This document shows, one piece after another, positions 21,930 through 29,859 of a stretch of DNA of 64,000 nucleotides. The DNA comes from Vagococcus allomyrinae (GTDB lineage: Bacteria; Bacillota; Bacilli; Lactobacillales; Vagococcaceae), in contig NZ_JAEEGA010000002.1 in the NCBI RefSeq assembly GCF_017829975.1, positions 172,357 to 236,356 of the forward strand, in the 5' to 3' direction. Every line of letters starts with the position of its first letter. Within the stretch, counting starts at the first letter, position 1. The position numbers and the translations under genes are program-made. The notes beneath the pieces were generated by a model. The model had not been told where the DNA came from and searched no databases. It worked only from the letters and a program-made list of their open reading frames with translations.

Positions 21930-22697
21930 TTAAATGCCGTCCTCTAATGTCCACGTAATGGTAGACGTGTAAGTCCCTTTTTTAGGTGCAATCCCGGCTG
22001 GCTTAATCAGTTGAACACCCGTTGTCGTTGTTTGACCATCATAGTCATCGGCAATTTTATAGTCATCTTGGAAGACATTGGATAATTGCTGACCATTTGT
22101 ATCAGCTCCAGCTTTGGCAGACAAAACAGAGACAGTTGAATCTTCATCACCTGCTACTAAAGTTGTCGCACTTTGCTTGTTAAGCTTAGTGTTGGCATTT
22201 GCTGTATTAAACCCAGTTGTTGTCAAAGTTGAGCCATTAAAATTAATTGAAGCTCCCGTTAACTCATGATCTCCATTCTTAAAGACAGAGGCTTTTGCTT
22301 TTAAATTCCACGTTGGGTTTTCACCAGAATTATTCGTTACCTGAACGAAAGCTGGCATTTTTCCATCGGCATTATACTTAGTTAACTTAGCATCATAGGT
22401 TTTAAGTTCGGTTGAAATTCCTGCAGGTGCTACAAAACTAAAGGCTGGCACAAATTGAATACGCAACGGGCCAGAACCAGTTGTTCCCTCTTCTTCTGGG
22501 ATGGTAATCACTTCATCGTCTTCACCTTCTTCATCGGGCTTAACAATTGTTCCTGTTTCATCATCATCTGTTGTAAATTCAACTTTCCCCGTTGTTGTTT
22601 CTGAGCCTACTTCGCCAGCAAAAGCCGGTGTCGCCGCTCCTAAAATACTTGCACAGATCGTTAATGTTAGTAATGTTGATAGTTTGTTTTTCATCAT
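21930..22697 (-). CDS. WxL-domain surface protein (3 of 6)
   Basis: 255 residues: a signal peptide (ATPAFA), a very acidic linker (TDDDETGTIVKPDEEGEDDE), and a WxL domain with TWNLKAKASVF in the middle and TITWTLEDGI at the end. It shares the QLSNVFQDDY and KPAGIAP segments with the 20951 protein, which suggests a recent duplication. The ribosome site AAAGGGGA precedes two adjacent ATGs. Confidence 0.92.
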   Translation of the reverse strand: MMKNKLSTLLTLTICASILGAATPAFAGEVGSETTTGKVEFTTDDDETGTIVKPDEEGEDDEVITIPEEEGTTGSGPLRIQFVPAFSFVAPAGISTELKTYDAKLTKYNADGKMPAFVQVTNNSGENPTWNLKAKASVFKNGDHELTGASINFNGSTLTTTGFNTANANTKLNKQSATTLVAGDEDSTVSVLSAKAGADTNGQQLSNVFQDDYKIADDYDGQTTTTGVQLIKPAGIAPKKGTYTSTITWTLEDGI

Positions 22698-22716
22698 AAT
22701 TTCCCCTTTTTCGTTT

Positions 22717-23478
22717 TTAGATACCAGCTGTTAATGTCCACGTAATCGTTGACTTGTACTGTTCCCCAGCAACTGGTGTGTCTTTGTTTGTTTTAATAAA
22801 TTTAACGCCTGGATTAGTATCAGTTAAACCGTAGGTTTGCTCTTTGTCATAGTCATTATTAAAGACTAGAGACGTTTGTGAGCCGTTTGTTGTTGACGCA
22901 CTTGTGTTGTCATTGGTTGCTAATACGCGCGTTTTAGCAGCTGAATCCAATGATACTTTAGCTGTAGCTTCCCCATCAAAAGCTGAGACGCGGCTGTTAA
23001 CATTATCGTAAACCGTGTTAAACAATTTGCTTTGAGTAAACTCGATTTGCGCAAACTCCAATGAATTTGTGGCAGAGGCAAACTCTGTGGCATGAACGTC
23101 TAATGTCCAGCCTTCGTTTAACCCACGGCTATCGGTTACTTGTACAAATTGTGGGATCGCTTGATCGCCAGGTTTCGCCACATCCGCGTATTGATAAGTC
23201 GTCATCTTCGGATTGTAAGTTGCTGGTCCGACTTTAATTTCTTGCTCCAAGAAGTTAAAGTTAGGTACAAATTGTAAACGTAATAGACCTGTTGAAAAAT
23301 TACCGTCCTCTGACGTAATCACTTCGTCTTCCGTATCTGGCTTGATCAATTCCCCTGTTTGGTCAGTACTGGTTTTAAAGTTAATAACCCCTTCAGTACT
23401 GGTTGCGTCTGCTTGAGTCACCCCTAAAACAGTTGCAGCACAAATTGACAAACCTGCTAATAATAACCTTTTTTTCAT
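22717..23478 (-). CDS. WxL-domain surface protein (4 of 6)
   Basis: 253 residues from the ATG at 23478 (MKKRLLLAG), set by AAAAGGGG upstream; the longer frame starting 16 codons earlier overlaps the neighbour and is rejected. Signal peptide to QADA, linker TGELIKPDTEDEV, then a WxL domain with GWTLDVHATEF and the terminal TITWTLTAGI. Confidence 0.92.
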   Translation of the reverse strand: MKKRLLLAGLSICAATVLGVTQADATSTEGVINFKTSTDQTGELIKPDTEDEVITSEDGNFSTGLLRLQFVPNFNFLEQEIKVGPATYNPKMTTYQYADVAKPGDQAIPQFVQVTDSRGLNEGWTLDVHATEFASATNSLEFAQIEFTQSKLFNTVYDNVNSRVSAFDGEATAKVSLDSAAKTRVLATNDNTSASTTNGSQTSLVFNNDYDKEQTYGLTDTNPGVKFIKTNKDTPVAGEQYKSTITWTLTAGI

Positions 23479-23501
23479 CGTAATAAGCCCCTTTTCCCTT
23501 T

Positions 23502-24275
23502 TTATAACCCTTGTTGTAACGTCCACACGACTTTAGCCGTGTATTTAGCATCAGCCATGACTTGTTGCCCTTTTGGTACAAACAATGAAACAGCAGGATT
23601 ACGGTTTTCTTCCCCGTCCCCTTTAATCGCCGTATCAGAGTGGCCCCAACGGACTTGCCATTTATTATAGCCTTTGCCTGCGTCTGCTTTCATGACTTCC
23701 GCATTCCCAAGTGATTCATAGCCAATTTGAATGGTTTCTTGTGTGGTTGGTGCTACTTCCGGTTTGGTTTCCATGCCCAAAATCCCACGAACGCTTGCAT
23801 TCGTTAAGGTAATGCCAGCATTGATATTGCCTTTAGCTGATTTAAAAACACCGTCACTGTTAACCGTCACTGTCCAGCCTTTTGAAGACCCCGTTTCGTC
23901 TGCGACTTCCACATAGCTGGCTTTTTTGGTTTTGACATTGGTTTCATCGTCAATCACCGTTTCAAAGTAAGCTTTAAAGTTACCATCACCTGAGACAATG
24001 TTATTTTTACCAAACTGGAAGGTTGGGATATGGTTTAAACGCAAGGCTCCACCTGGGTATACCGGTGGATTTGGATCTTCTGGATCCACTGGTTTCACTG
24101 GTTTTGGATCTGGATCTTCTGGATCCGTCGGATCAACTGGTTTGGTTGGGTCTGCTGGCAGAAACTCCACATCAGCTTTTCCATCAACCGTGTTTGCCGA
24201 CACAGAAACTGTCGTACTATATAGCCCACCAAGCACAATGGCTGAGATTAAGGCTAATTTACTTAATTTAATCAT
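23502..24275 (-). CDS. WxL-domain surface protein (5 of 6) with Pro-Asp linker
   Basis: 257 residues from the ATG at 24275, with an AAAGGGG ribosome site. The signal peptide ends SVSA. It has an unusual rigid linker of repeated Asp-Pro and Lys-Pro-Val (about residues 36-70) that is longer than in its paralogues. The WxL domain has GWTVTVNSDGVF and the terminal VVWTLQQGL. Confidence 0.92.
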   Translation of the reverse strand: MIKLSKLALISAIVLGGLYSTTVSVSANTVDGKADVEFLPADPTKPVDPTDPEDPDPKPVKPVDPEDPNPPVYPGGALRLNHIPTFQFGKNNIVSGDGNFKAYFETVIDDETNVKTKKASYVEVADETGSSKGWTVTVNSDGVFKSAKGNINAGITLTNASVRGILGMETKPEVAPTTQETIQIGYESLGNAEVMKADAGKGYNKWQVRWGHSDTAIKGDGEENRNPAVSLFVPKGQQVMADAKYTAKVVWTLQQGL

Positions 24276-24316
24276 GAGTGTTTTCCCCTTTTTTTTTGAT
24301 TTATTTTTATAGGATG

Positions 24317-24991
24317 TTATAAAACATCCTGCAAAATCCATGTTAACGACGTTTGGTAGCGCCCTGTTTCTTTCACTGATTTCAGTGGCACTGATAGTTC
24401 TGGGTTCTTACTGGCCATATCCCCTAAAAAGATCGTCCAAGTTCCCATGCCTTCCCCATCTTTTGCAGTGATAATCGGTACTGTTTCACCATTATTTAAG
24501 ACGTTTTTACTATACAAGGTACTTGGTTTCTGGGTCATACCATGAGGTGAGTCAGCGCTAATTGCCGAAATCTTAAACTGACTGTTAGCAATCTCCACGC
24601 CGTTCTCTTTTGCCAGTGGGCTATTTTGTTTGACGGCTAACGTCCAACCAGCCCCGCTCCCTCTTAAATCATTAATTTGCACAAAGGGTGGGTATTGTTT
24701 GGCCTTGTTAGTCGCCACTTGGGTGACCGTATAGTTTTCAGCCAAAAAGGTGGTCTCTTTGCCATTAAACTTATGACTACCAAATTCTAAATCTGCGGCA
24801 TAACTCAGACTAAGTGGACCATTGGTTGGCGGATAAATCGGGATCACTTCATTACCTTCGTCTGGGTCAACCGGTGAGACTGTGCCATCATTTGCTTGAA
24901 ATTCCGTCTCGGCTTTACCGTCGACATCTTGGGCATGGCCAGTTAGCGGCCAGACAGAAACAAGAGATAGTAGTAATAATATCTTTTTCAT
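24317..24991 (-). CDS. WxL-domain surface protein (6 of 6, most divergent)
   Basis: 224 residues from the ATG at 24991, with AAGGAGG seven bases upstream. That start codon overlaps the stop of the LPXTG gene (ATGA). Signal peptide to GHAQ. The WxL domain has GWTLAVKQNSPL and ends LTWILQDVL, so Ile replaces Thr in the second motif. First WxL gene of the operon after the small anchor protein. Confidence 0.9.
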   Translation of the reverse strand: MKKILLLLSLVSVWPLTGHAQDVDGKAETEFQANDGTVSPVDPDEGNEVIPIYPPTNGPLSLSYAADLEFGSHKFNGKETTFLAENYTVTQVATNKAKQYPPFVQINDLRGSGAGWTLAVKQNSPLAKENGVEIANSQFKISAISADSPHGMTQKPSTLYSKNVLNNGETVPIITAKDGEGMGTWTIFLGDMASKNPELSVPLKSVKETGRYQTSLTWILQDVL

Positions 24992-25296
24992 AGCGACCTC
25001 CTTGACCATTTATAACGTCCCAATAGCAAACAGGCGACCAACAAGATTGCCCCTATGCCGATACTCCCTCGGGAAACGGTGCTGCCTGTTTGAGGTAATT
25101 TGGATAACACTTTTGCAGGCGGTTCGCTGGTGGCACCTGTCGAACTTGGCGCCGGCTCAGAACTGTCTGTTGGTAGTTCAGTAAATTCAATCCCTGCCTT
25201 AACTGTCACATCTGACGCCAAACTGCTTGTCCCACCTCCAATTAACAGTAGTAGGACGACTCCCAATGAGAGTGAGATTTTTTTCAAATAAGTCAT
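24988..25296 (-). CDS. Small LPXTG-anchored protein of the WxL operon (CscD-like)
   Basis: 102 residues: signal peptide, a short mature part of about 45 residues rich in Ser, Pro and Thr, sortase motif LPQTG, membrane helix (IGIGAILLVACLLL) and a positive tail. Small LPXTG proteins of this type are a standard member of csc clusters. It is the first gene of the operon, with a promoter just upstream and an ATGA overlap with the next gene. It may provide a covalent anchor for the complex. Confidence 0.9.
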   Translation of the reverse strand: MTYLKKISLSLGVVLLLLIGGGTSSLASDVTVKAGIEFTELPTDSSEPAPSSTGATSEPPAKVLSKLPQTGSTVSRGSIGIGAILLVACLLLGRYKWSRRSL

Positions 25297-25327
25297 TGCT
25301 TCCCTCCTTCTTTAACGGTTTACTTAT

Positions 25328-25356
25328 CTTATAGGAAGAATTTTTGATAGCCACAA
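25328..25356 (-). promoter_or_regulatory. Promoter of the WxL operon
   Basis: On the minus strand, TTGTGG (25351-25356), 17 bases, then TATAAG (25328-25333). GGAGGG precedes the ATG at 25296. A small CATG-ttgtt-CATG repeat lies just upstream (about 25362-25374) and could be a regulator site. Confidence 0.5.
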
Positions 25357-25563
25357 ATGACATGTTGTTCATGCATTCACTCGAACACTACTGCTCAGCA
25401 TTTAGTGTATAAGCTACCTAATAACGAACAACTTCACATTATTTTACCGTCCTTTTTTAGAAGGCGGCTCAATTTATCGCTATCTCTATCGTCTTCCCAT
25501 CTCTAACCTCCTTTATTCTTTATTACTTCGAAGCTTTATGCTAATGAGTTGGCTTCTGTTCAC

Positions 25564-26088
25564 TTACAGTTCCTTGCTATACTTATGAACAGTCCCAACC
25601 GAAACATTAAATTTATCAGCAATGGCTCTCATGGACATTCGTTCTTTTTCATAGCATTGCCGAATAGAAGTAATAATCCCTTGATCGACTGGTGGACGAC
25701 CTTGCTGAACGCCTTTCTTACGAACACGATCCAACCCATCTATCACCCGCTGTCTACTAGCTGCCCGTTCTCGTTCAACCAGAGCTAAAATGACTGAGTA
25801 ATAATGATTAATTTCTGTTTCGTCCCATAAACATAAATCGATAAATTGAACAGAAATGTCTCTTTCTACAATCTCAGTAATCACTGTGCCTAATTGGAGG
25901 AGTGTGTATTTTTTTCCGATACTCTCTAAACTAACCAACACAATATTTTCATGACCGTACTCAGCCAAAAAATGTTTGAAAGATTCAAATTCTGTTAGTT
26001 CTTTTTTTCCAGAAACAATTAACTCACAGCCAGCCGCTTCTAATTTTCGTTTGTCTGTCAAAGATAAATAATAGGAATAACCAATCAT
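25564..26088 (-). CDS. Catalytically degenerate serine-recombinase-like HTH protein
   Basis: 174 residues shaped like a small resolvase/invertase: N-terminal domain (1-125), then GRPP and a C-terminal helix-turn-helix (MSMRAIADKFNVSVGTVHKY). The catalytic signature is lost. The usual YARVS block reads YSYYLS, so the Arg is Tyr and the Ser position is occupied by Leu, and the usual DRLGRS reads ESIGKKY. It is therefore probably a DNA-binding regulator, not a recombinase. It sits between the WxL operon and a divergent Mga regulator. A related C-terminal HTH occurs at 63871, beside another surface-protein cluster. Confidence 0.75.
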   Translation of the reverse strand: MIGYSYYLSLTDKRKLEAAGCELIVSGKKELTEFESFKHFLAEYGHENIVLVSLESIGKKYTLLQLGTVITEIVERDISVQFIDLCLWDETEINHYYSVILALVERERAASRQRVIDGLDRVRKKGVQQGRPPVDQGIITSIRQCYEKERMSMRAIADKFNVSVGTVHKYSKEL

Positions 26089-26184
26089 CTTTCATTACGC
26101 CTCCTTTCAACCTTGTATTTCTGAAATAAGTCAGTTCACATCGTCCATTAACTAAAAATAAATGAACAGATAAACTTTAAGATA

Positions 26185-26213
26185 CCCATCAGATAACTTA
26201 ATTATCGGATGGG
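26185..26213. repeat. Inverted repeat upstream of the recombinase-like gene
   Basis: CCCATC-a-GATAA / TTATC-g-GATGGG. No T-run. It lies in the 560-base region between the divergent recombinase-like and Mga-type genes and may be an operator. Confidence 0.45.
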
Positions 26214-26413
26214 GTTCATGTAAATGCCCTTCAACTGATCTACCACACATACTACAGGGTTTCACAATTCGAATCATTATTGTTTTTTCCGTTCAATCGG
26301 AAGAACTAGCTCTGAGACCTTGTCAGATATGGCTTAATTCTATTTTATATAAACTTTTTTTCAAATAATCCAGGCTAAATCGTGTCATTTTTTAGTGAAT
26401 ATACCTTCAATAA

Positions 26414-26446
26414 TTGACTTCCCTTAAACTAAAAATAGTATATAAT
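26414..26446 (+). promoter_or_regulatory. Candidate promoter of the 26649 Mga-type gene
   Basis: TTGACT at 26414 is followed by TAGTATATAAT (16-21 bases, depending on which hexamer is used). This would leave a leader of about 190 bases before the ATG. A second TATAAT without a good -35 lies near 26490. Weak evidence. Confidence 0.35.
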
Positions 26447-26648
26447 GACATTATCAAAGATAACTAACAGGTTGTTATTTTATCGACTATAATGTAGGAT
26501 ATTTTGCTTAATAAACTAGTATTATCCTGTTGACTACAGCCTTTAAGATTGTTTATTGTAGCTAATTCGACGATTATGACAGCAATTAATGATGTCAATG
26601 CACAATTATTGTTAATAACGAACTAAAAATGAACATATGGGGGAAAAT

Positions 26649-28106
26649 ATGAAAAAACTATTAGGAAGAAGAGGGTTACGAATGCTTGACATGATTACCT
26701 ATCTTTACCATAAAGACTGGGTCACCTTGCAAGAACTAAGCAAAGCAACCCACTATAACGAACGCACCCTAAGAGAAGATATTAAATATTTGAACGTTCA
26801 TCTAGCGCCAATTTGCATTGAATCATCAAAAAAAACAGGTATTCGCTTACTTATTCCTGTTAAATATTCTTTAAAATATATTTATTCCATGTTAATGTCG
26901 GAAAGCATAGAGTTTACCATTTTGGAAGCAATTTTTTTTAATACCTATGATTCTAGTGAAGAACTAGCTGATGAATTGTACTCTAGTTCCCATGTAGTTA
27001 ACAAAGCGATCAAGCACATTAATCAAGTGATCAAAAAACTGAATTTCCAGATTGCTCTTTCACCAATTAAGCTAGTCGGTGATGAAAAAAATATCACAAT
27101 ATTCTATATCAGTTACCTCCGAGCTAAATATGAGAACAATTTGCCACTTGATAAAGAATTAATTAGAAACGTTAATAGCGCATCGGTACAGATGTACAAA
27201 GCATTGGACGCTTTTGTCCCTCCGATGAATCGGAATATATTAAGTCTATATTCAACTGTACGAGTACACCGATTAAAACAAGATAATGCTAATCGCTATG
27301 ACCATTCAGAGTTGTCTGACCAACCTGCAGCCCTTGAATTTAATAGGAAGCTTTCCGCCCTTGCGGAGTTATCAGAGTCTTACGATTTTTTCTCAGATAT
27401 CTATCGGCCAAGTGAAGAACATTTTCTCTGCTTTTCACTGGAAGAACTTTTGTCTCTGGCAGAAACCTCACCTCGTTTAAAGCAGGATCTTGATAATTAC
27501 CGTCAACTGATGAATCGCATTGAAAAAGAGCTAAACATTAACTTCACGTCAAAAGAAGATGCTATCTTCAGATTGTATAATATTTCCCTGACAGAAGCCT
27601 ACAATCTGCCAATGATTGAAAATCACAATAAGTTTTTATTGAACCAAATTAAACAATCGATTCCATATGTCTATCTGATTGTTTCTAAGATAGTAAAAGA
27701 ATTTTCTGATATCTGTCAGATTAGCTATGCGTCTCTTCTCTATTATACCTTAAGTTCCACTGAGGATTTTTATACCATTGCTCGTACGTCACAGCCCAAA
27801 CTAAAAGTAGCCCTTTATGGTCACTACAATCATCTCATCACCATCAACAATTTTAATATTCTTAAAACAGCCTTTGAACATCAATTCGATGTGACCTTAG
27901 TGGACAGTATTTTCGAAGATACACCAGAAGAGTTGAATGACTCTTATGATTTAGTTATCACCGAAATTAACGATATTGAGATTGAAACAGATTGTTTCTG
28001 TATTCCCTTTGATATCTGCGCAGAAGAAATGACCATGCTACATGATTACTATTATGATACTTTAACTAAAATGGCGGCAGAGCAAGTAACACTTTCTTCT
28101 ATATAA
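26649..28106 (+). CDS. Mga-family transcriptional regulator
   Basis: 485 residues from the ATG at 26649; the GGGGGAA just before it is the ribosome site, while the ATG four codons earlier lacks one. N-terminal winged helix (LRMLDMITYLYHKDWVTLQELSKATHYNERTLREDIKYLN), a second HTH (SEELADELYSSSHVVNKAIKHINQVIKKL), the LVGDEKNITIFYISYLRAK bridge, then a helical PRD-like body and an EIIB-like end. It resembles the 10096 gene in architecture but not closely in sequence. It is positioned to control the WxL operon across the recombinase-like gene. A clean terminator follows. Confidence 0.85.
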   Translation: MKKLLGRRGLRMLDMITYLYHKDWVTLQELSKATHYNERTLREDIKYLNVHLAPICIESSKKTGIRLLIPVKYSLKYIYSMLMSESIEFTILEAIFFNTYDSSEELADELYSSSHVVNKAIKHINQVIKKLNFQIALSPIKLVGDEKNITIFYISYLRAKYENNLPLDKELIRNVNSASVQMYKALDAFVPPMNRNILSLYSTVRVHRLKQDNANRYDHSELSDQPAALEFNRKLSALAELSESYDFFSDIYRPSEEHFLCFSLEELLSLAETSPRLKQDLDNYRQLMNRIEKELNINFTSKEDAIFRLYNISLTEAYNLPMIENHNKFLLNQIKQSIPYVYLIVSKIVKEFSDICQISYASLLYYTLSSTEDFYTIARTSQPKLKVALYGHYNHLITINNFNILKTAFEHQFDVTLVDSIFEDTPEELNDSYDLVITEINDIEIETDCFCIPFDICAEEMTMLHDYYYDTLTKMAAEQVTLSSI

Positions 28107-28116
28107 GGCAAAACAA

Positions 28117-28148
28117 GAAACCCTCAGGCGAGTTTGCCTGAGGGTTTC
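28117..28148 (+). terminator. Terminator of the Mga-type gene
   Basis: GAAACCCTCAGGC/GCCTGAGGGTTTC stem with a six-base loop, followed by TTTG. Confidence 0.88.
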
Positions 28149-28163
28149 TTTGACAGCATATGC

Positions 28164-28307
28164 TTATTGTCTATTCGACTTGGGTTTTCCAATGCCAAAT
28201 AATACGTCATGAACAAATTTTTGTTGTGGTTTTGGTAAATTTTCAGTTAACTGGTGACTAATTGTGTAAATAGCCTGTTTGGCTTGGTATATTTCTGTCC
28301 ATTTCAT
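28164..28307 (-). pseudogene. Probable transposase N-terminal fragment
   Basis: A 47-codon frame MKWTEIYQAKQAIYTISHQL, then LPKPQQKFVHDVLFGI and a stop. The LPKxxxKFxxDxLxGI segment is seen near the N-terminus of several DDE transposases. There is no ribosome site and nothing follows in frame, so it is called a remnant. Low certainty. Confidence 0.4.
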
Positions 28308-28455
28308 GATAAAATGTAGTCAGCTCTTGTTATTAAGTATTTGTTTTAGGCGACTTTACTTTAACATAACTTGGGGCTATTTTTCTCCACAGATTTTAAA
28401 GATATTTCGGGTAAACTCAAACTCTCTATTTGTGGTAATTCATACCGGCTTTTGG

Positions 28456-28597
28456 TATAATAGAGTAGAAAAGAGGAGTTGCGCAAACAACTCCCCTTTT
28501 AGGAAAAAGCTAGCACCATTTAAGATGGTGGCTTTGTTATCAAGTAAAAAAATAACCAGTTAACTTGGCCAAAAGTTAATGACTGGTTATTTTTTTG
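28456..28597 (+). ncRNA. RatA-like antitoxin RNA, copy 4 (detached)
   Basis: TATAAT at 28456-28461 (TGGTATAAT) precedes GAGGAGTTG/CAACTCCcC, the GCACCAT/ATGGTGGC hairpin, and the AATAACCAGT/ACTGGTTATT terminator with a T-run. It has the same layout as the 13.7-15.1 kb array but stands alone 13 kb away. Confidence 0.75.
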
Positions 28598-28688
28598 TCT
28601 TTTTTAGCAATTCCACAACCAATTTAACTAAGGCAATGGTAAACATACCAAAGCCTAACATTAAATTAATCGTCTCAAGTACTGACAA
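28587..28688 (-). CDS. Hol-Tox type I toxin, copy 4
   Basis: 33 residues from TTG (28688) with TAAGGAG nine bases upstream: SVLETINLMLG, a membrane helix and a KKTKK tail. The frame is open upstream to an ATG at 28778, which would add 30 residues (MMEIRKFGNLSGGGSQSDEG...), but that ATG has no good ribosome site and the TTG matches the starts of copies 1-3. It sits just downstream of the holin/muramidase operon on the same strand, so read-through from that operon could express it. Confidence 0.75.
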   Translation of the reverse strand: MSVLETINLMLGFGMFTIALVKLVVELLKKTKK

Positions 28689-28787
28689 AATCGGCTTCTC
28701 CTTAAAAACAAGACCTGTTCCTTCATCACTCTGACTACCGCCACCGCTCAAATTGCCAAATTTTCTGATTTCCATCACTTTTCTCGG

Positions 28788-29003
28788 CTAAAACAACACA
28801 TCAGTCTTCTTATCCATGTACTTCGCCCCTTTAATATTGGCGTACTTTAGTTGCCCCTTGTGCTCAAACAATTCTAAGGCCATTACCTTTTCCATAAAGC
28901 TACGGACAGCCACACCATCCAAGTTTTGGTTAGGATGCTGGACAATAATCGTCGTCGGTTGCTCATCTTCATTGGTAAAATACAAATACAACTTTTTAGC
29001 CAT
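28788..29003 (-). CDS. DUF2922 family small protein (second of the operon)
   Basis: 71 residues that fit the DUF2922 pattern: a beta-hairpin KKLYLYFTNEDEQPTTIIV, a helix VRSFMEKVMALELF, and a final strand GAKYMDKKTDVLF. Function is unknown in the literature I know. It lies 11 bases after a DUF1659-like gene, and the two families also occur as a pair at the start of this operon. Last gene before the Hol-Tox copy 4. Confidence 0.65.
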   Translation of the reverse strand: MAKKLYLYFTNEDEQPTTIIVQHPNQNLDGVAVRSFMEKVMALELFEHKGQLKYANIKGAKYMDKKTDVLF

Positions 29004-29014
29004 CTTTTTCCCTC

Positions 29015-29218
29015 CTATAGATACCTAGTTCGCGTCAGAATTTGTGCCGAATCCTTGGAATAACTGGTCGGCAAGACCTCTAATAATAAATCGGCAAACG
29101 CCAATACTTTTTCCGACTCCACATTTTTAGCCAAATGAACGAAGCGTAGTCGCTTAAGCTTACTTTCACCTGCTACATTGTAACAACAGACCACATCGGT
29201 TCCTTCCCAAATAATCAT
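29015..29218 (-). CDS. DUF1659-like small protein (second of the operon)
   Basis: 67 residues: two N-terminal strands (VVCCYNVAGESKLKRLRFVHL) and a helix (ESEKVLAFADLLLEVL) ending in charged residues, resembling DUF1659. Assigned largely from its pairing with a DUF2922 gene and from similarity in shape to the 31696 protein. It overlaps the XRE gene by four bases. Confidence 0.5.
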   Translation of the reverse strand: MIIWEGTDVVCCYNVAGESKLKRLRFVHLAKNVESEKVLAFADLLLEVLPTSYSKDSAQILTRTRYL

Positions 29219-29829
29219 GATAATGCTCCTTTCTGCTCTTTACGTAGAACACGGCGACGCTTCATCACTTCTTTTTCGCCTAGCTTCATAATCCGATAAT
29301 ACATTTCCATAAAATAATCAGCTTCCTCCCGACAATCAATCATTGCTAATCCCATAACTAAGCGATTGAGAGCCGCTTCACTTTCACGTGGCATTTGGCG
29401 AAAATGATAACTTAGAGCCACAGCCGTTTTACGTTTACACTTAGCCATAATGTGTTCCGTTGGGTAACGCCATTGACGAATTTCACTTAATAAACGCTCG
29501 GCTTCTTGGATCTGTCCCTCAGCAAAAGAATTCAACACCTTGTCTTCCTTTTCTGTTTGGTCTGAAATTTGCAAAGGATTATCATAGCTAGTAGTCACAT
29601 ATAACCGCTCACCACAGCCTTGAACAATTTCTTGAATCTTGACTAGATTCAACTGTTTGCGATGGCCATTTTCTATTTCCGATAAATACTGCCGGGTTAT
29701 CTTGGCGTGCTGACACACCTCTTCTTGGGTTACATTTTTATAGTGACGTAATTCCTTGATCAATTGAGCCACCTTTAAGTGGAGGGGTTCACTTTTTATC
29801 AATTTTGATACAACCATTTTCTCATTCAT
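29215..29829 (-). CDS. XRE-family HTH regulator with helical C-terminal domain
   Basis: 204 residues. An XRE helix-turn-helix lies at about 20-75 (IKELRHYKNVTQEEVCQHAKITRQYLSEIENG). The second half is helical with TPR-like spacing (SFAEGQIQEAERLLSEIRQW, ALNRLVMGLAMIDCREEADYFMEMYYR), as in Rgg-like or peptide-sensing regulators, but shorter. It lies within the lysis operon, downstream of the muramidase, so it may feed back on the operon or sense a peptide. The ribosome site is AAAGGA. Confidence 0.75.
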   Translation of the reverse strand: MNEKMVVSKLIKSEPLHLKVAQLIKELRHYKNVTQEEVCQHAKITRQYLSEIENGHRKQLNLVKIQEIVQGCGERLYVTTSYDNPLQISDQTEKEDKVLNSFAEGQIQEAERLLSEIRQWRYPTEHIMAKCKRKTAVALSYHFRQMPRESEAALNRLVMGLAMIDCREEADYFMEMYYRIMKLGEKEVMKRRRVLRKEQKGALS

Positions 29830-29859
29830 ACTCTCTAATCCTTTCGTATGGTTCTGACT

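Noticed and set aside
28279-28563. 94-codon plus-strand frame over the type I RNA, copy 4
   Set aside because: It coincides with the structured RNA and its promoter; no ribosome site.
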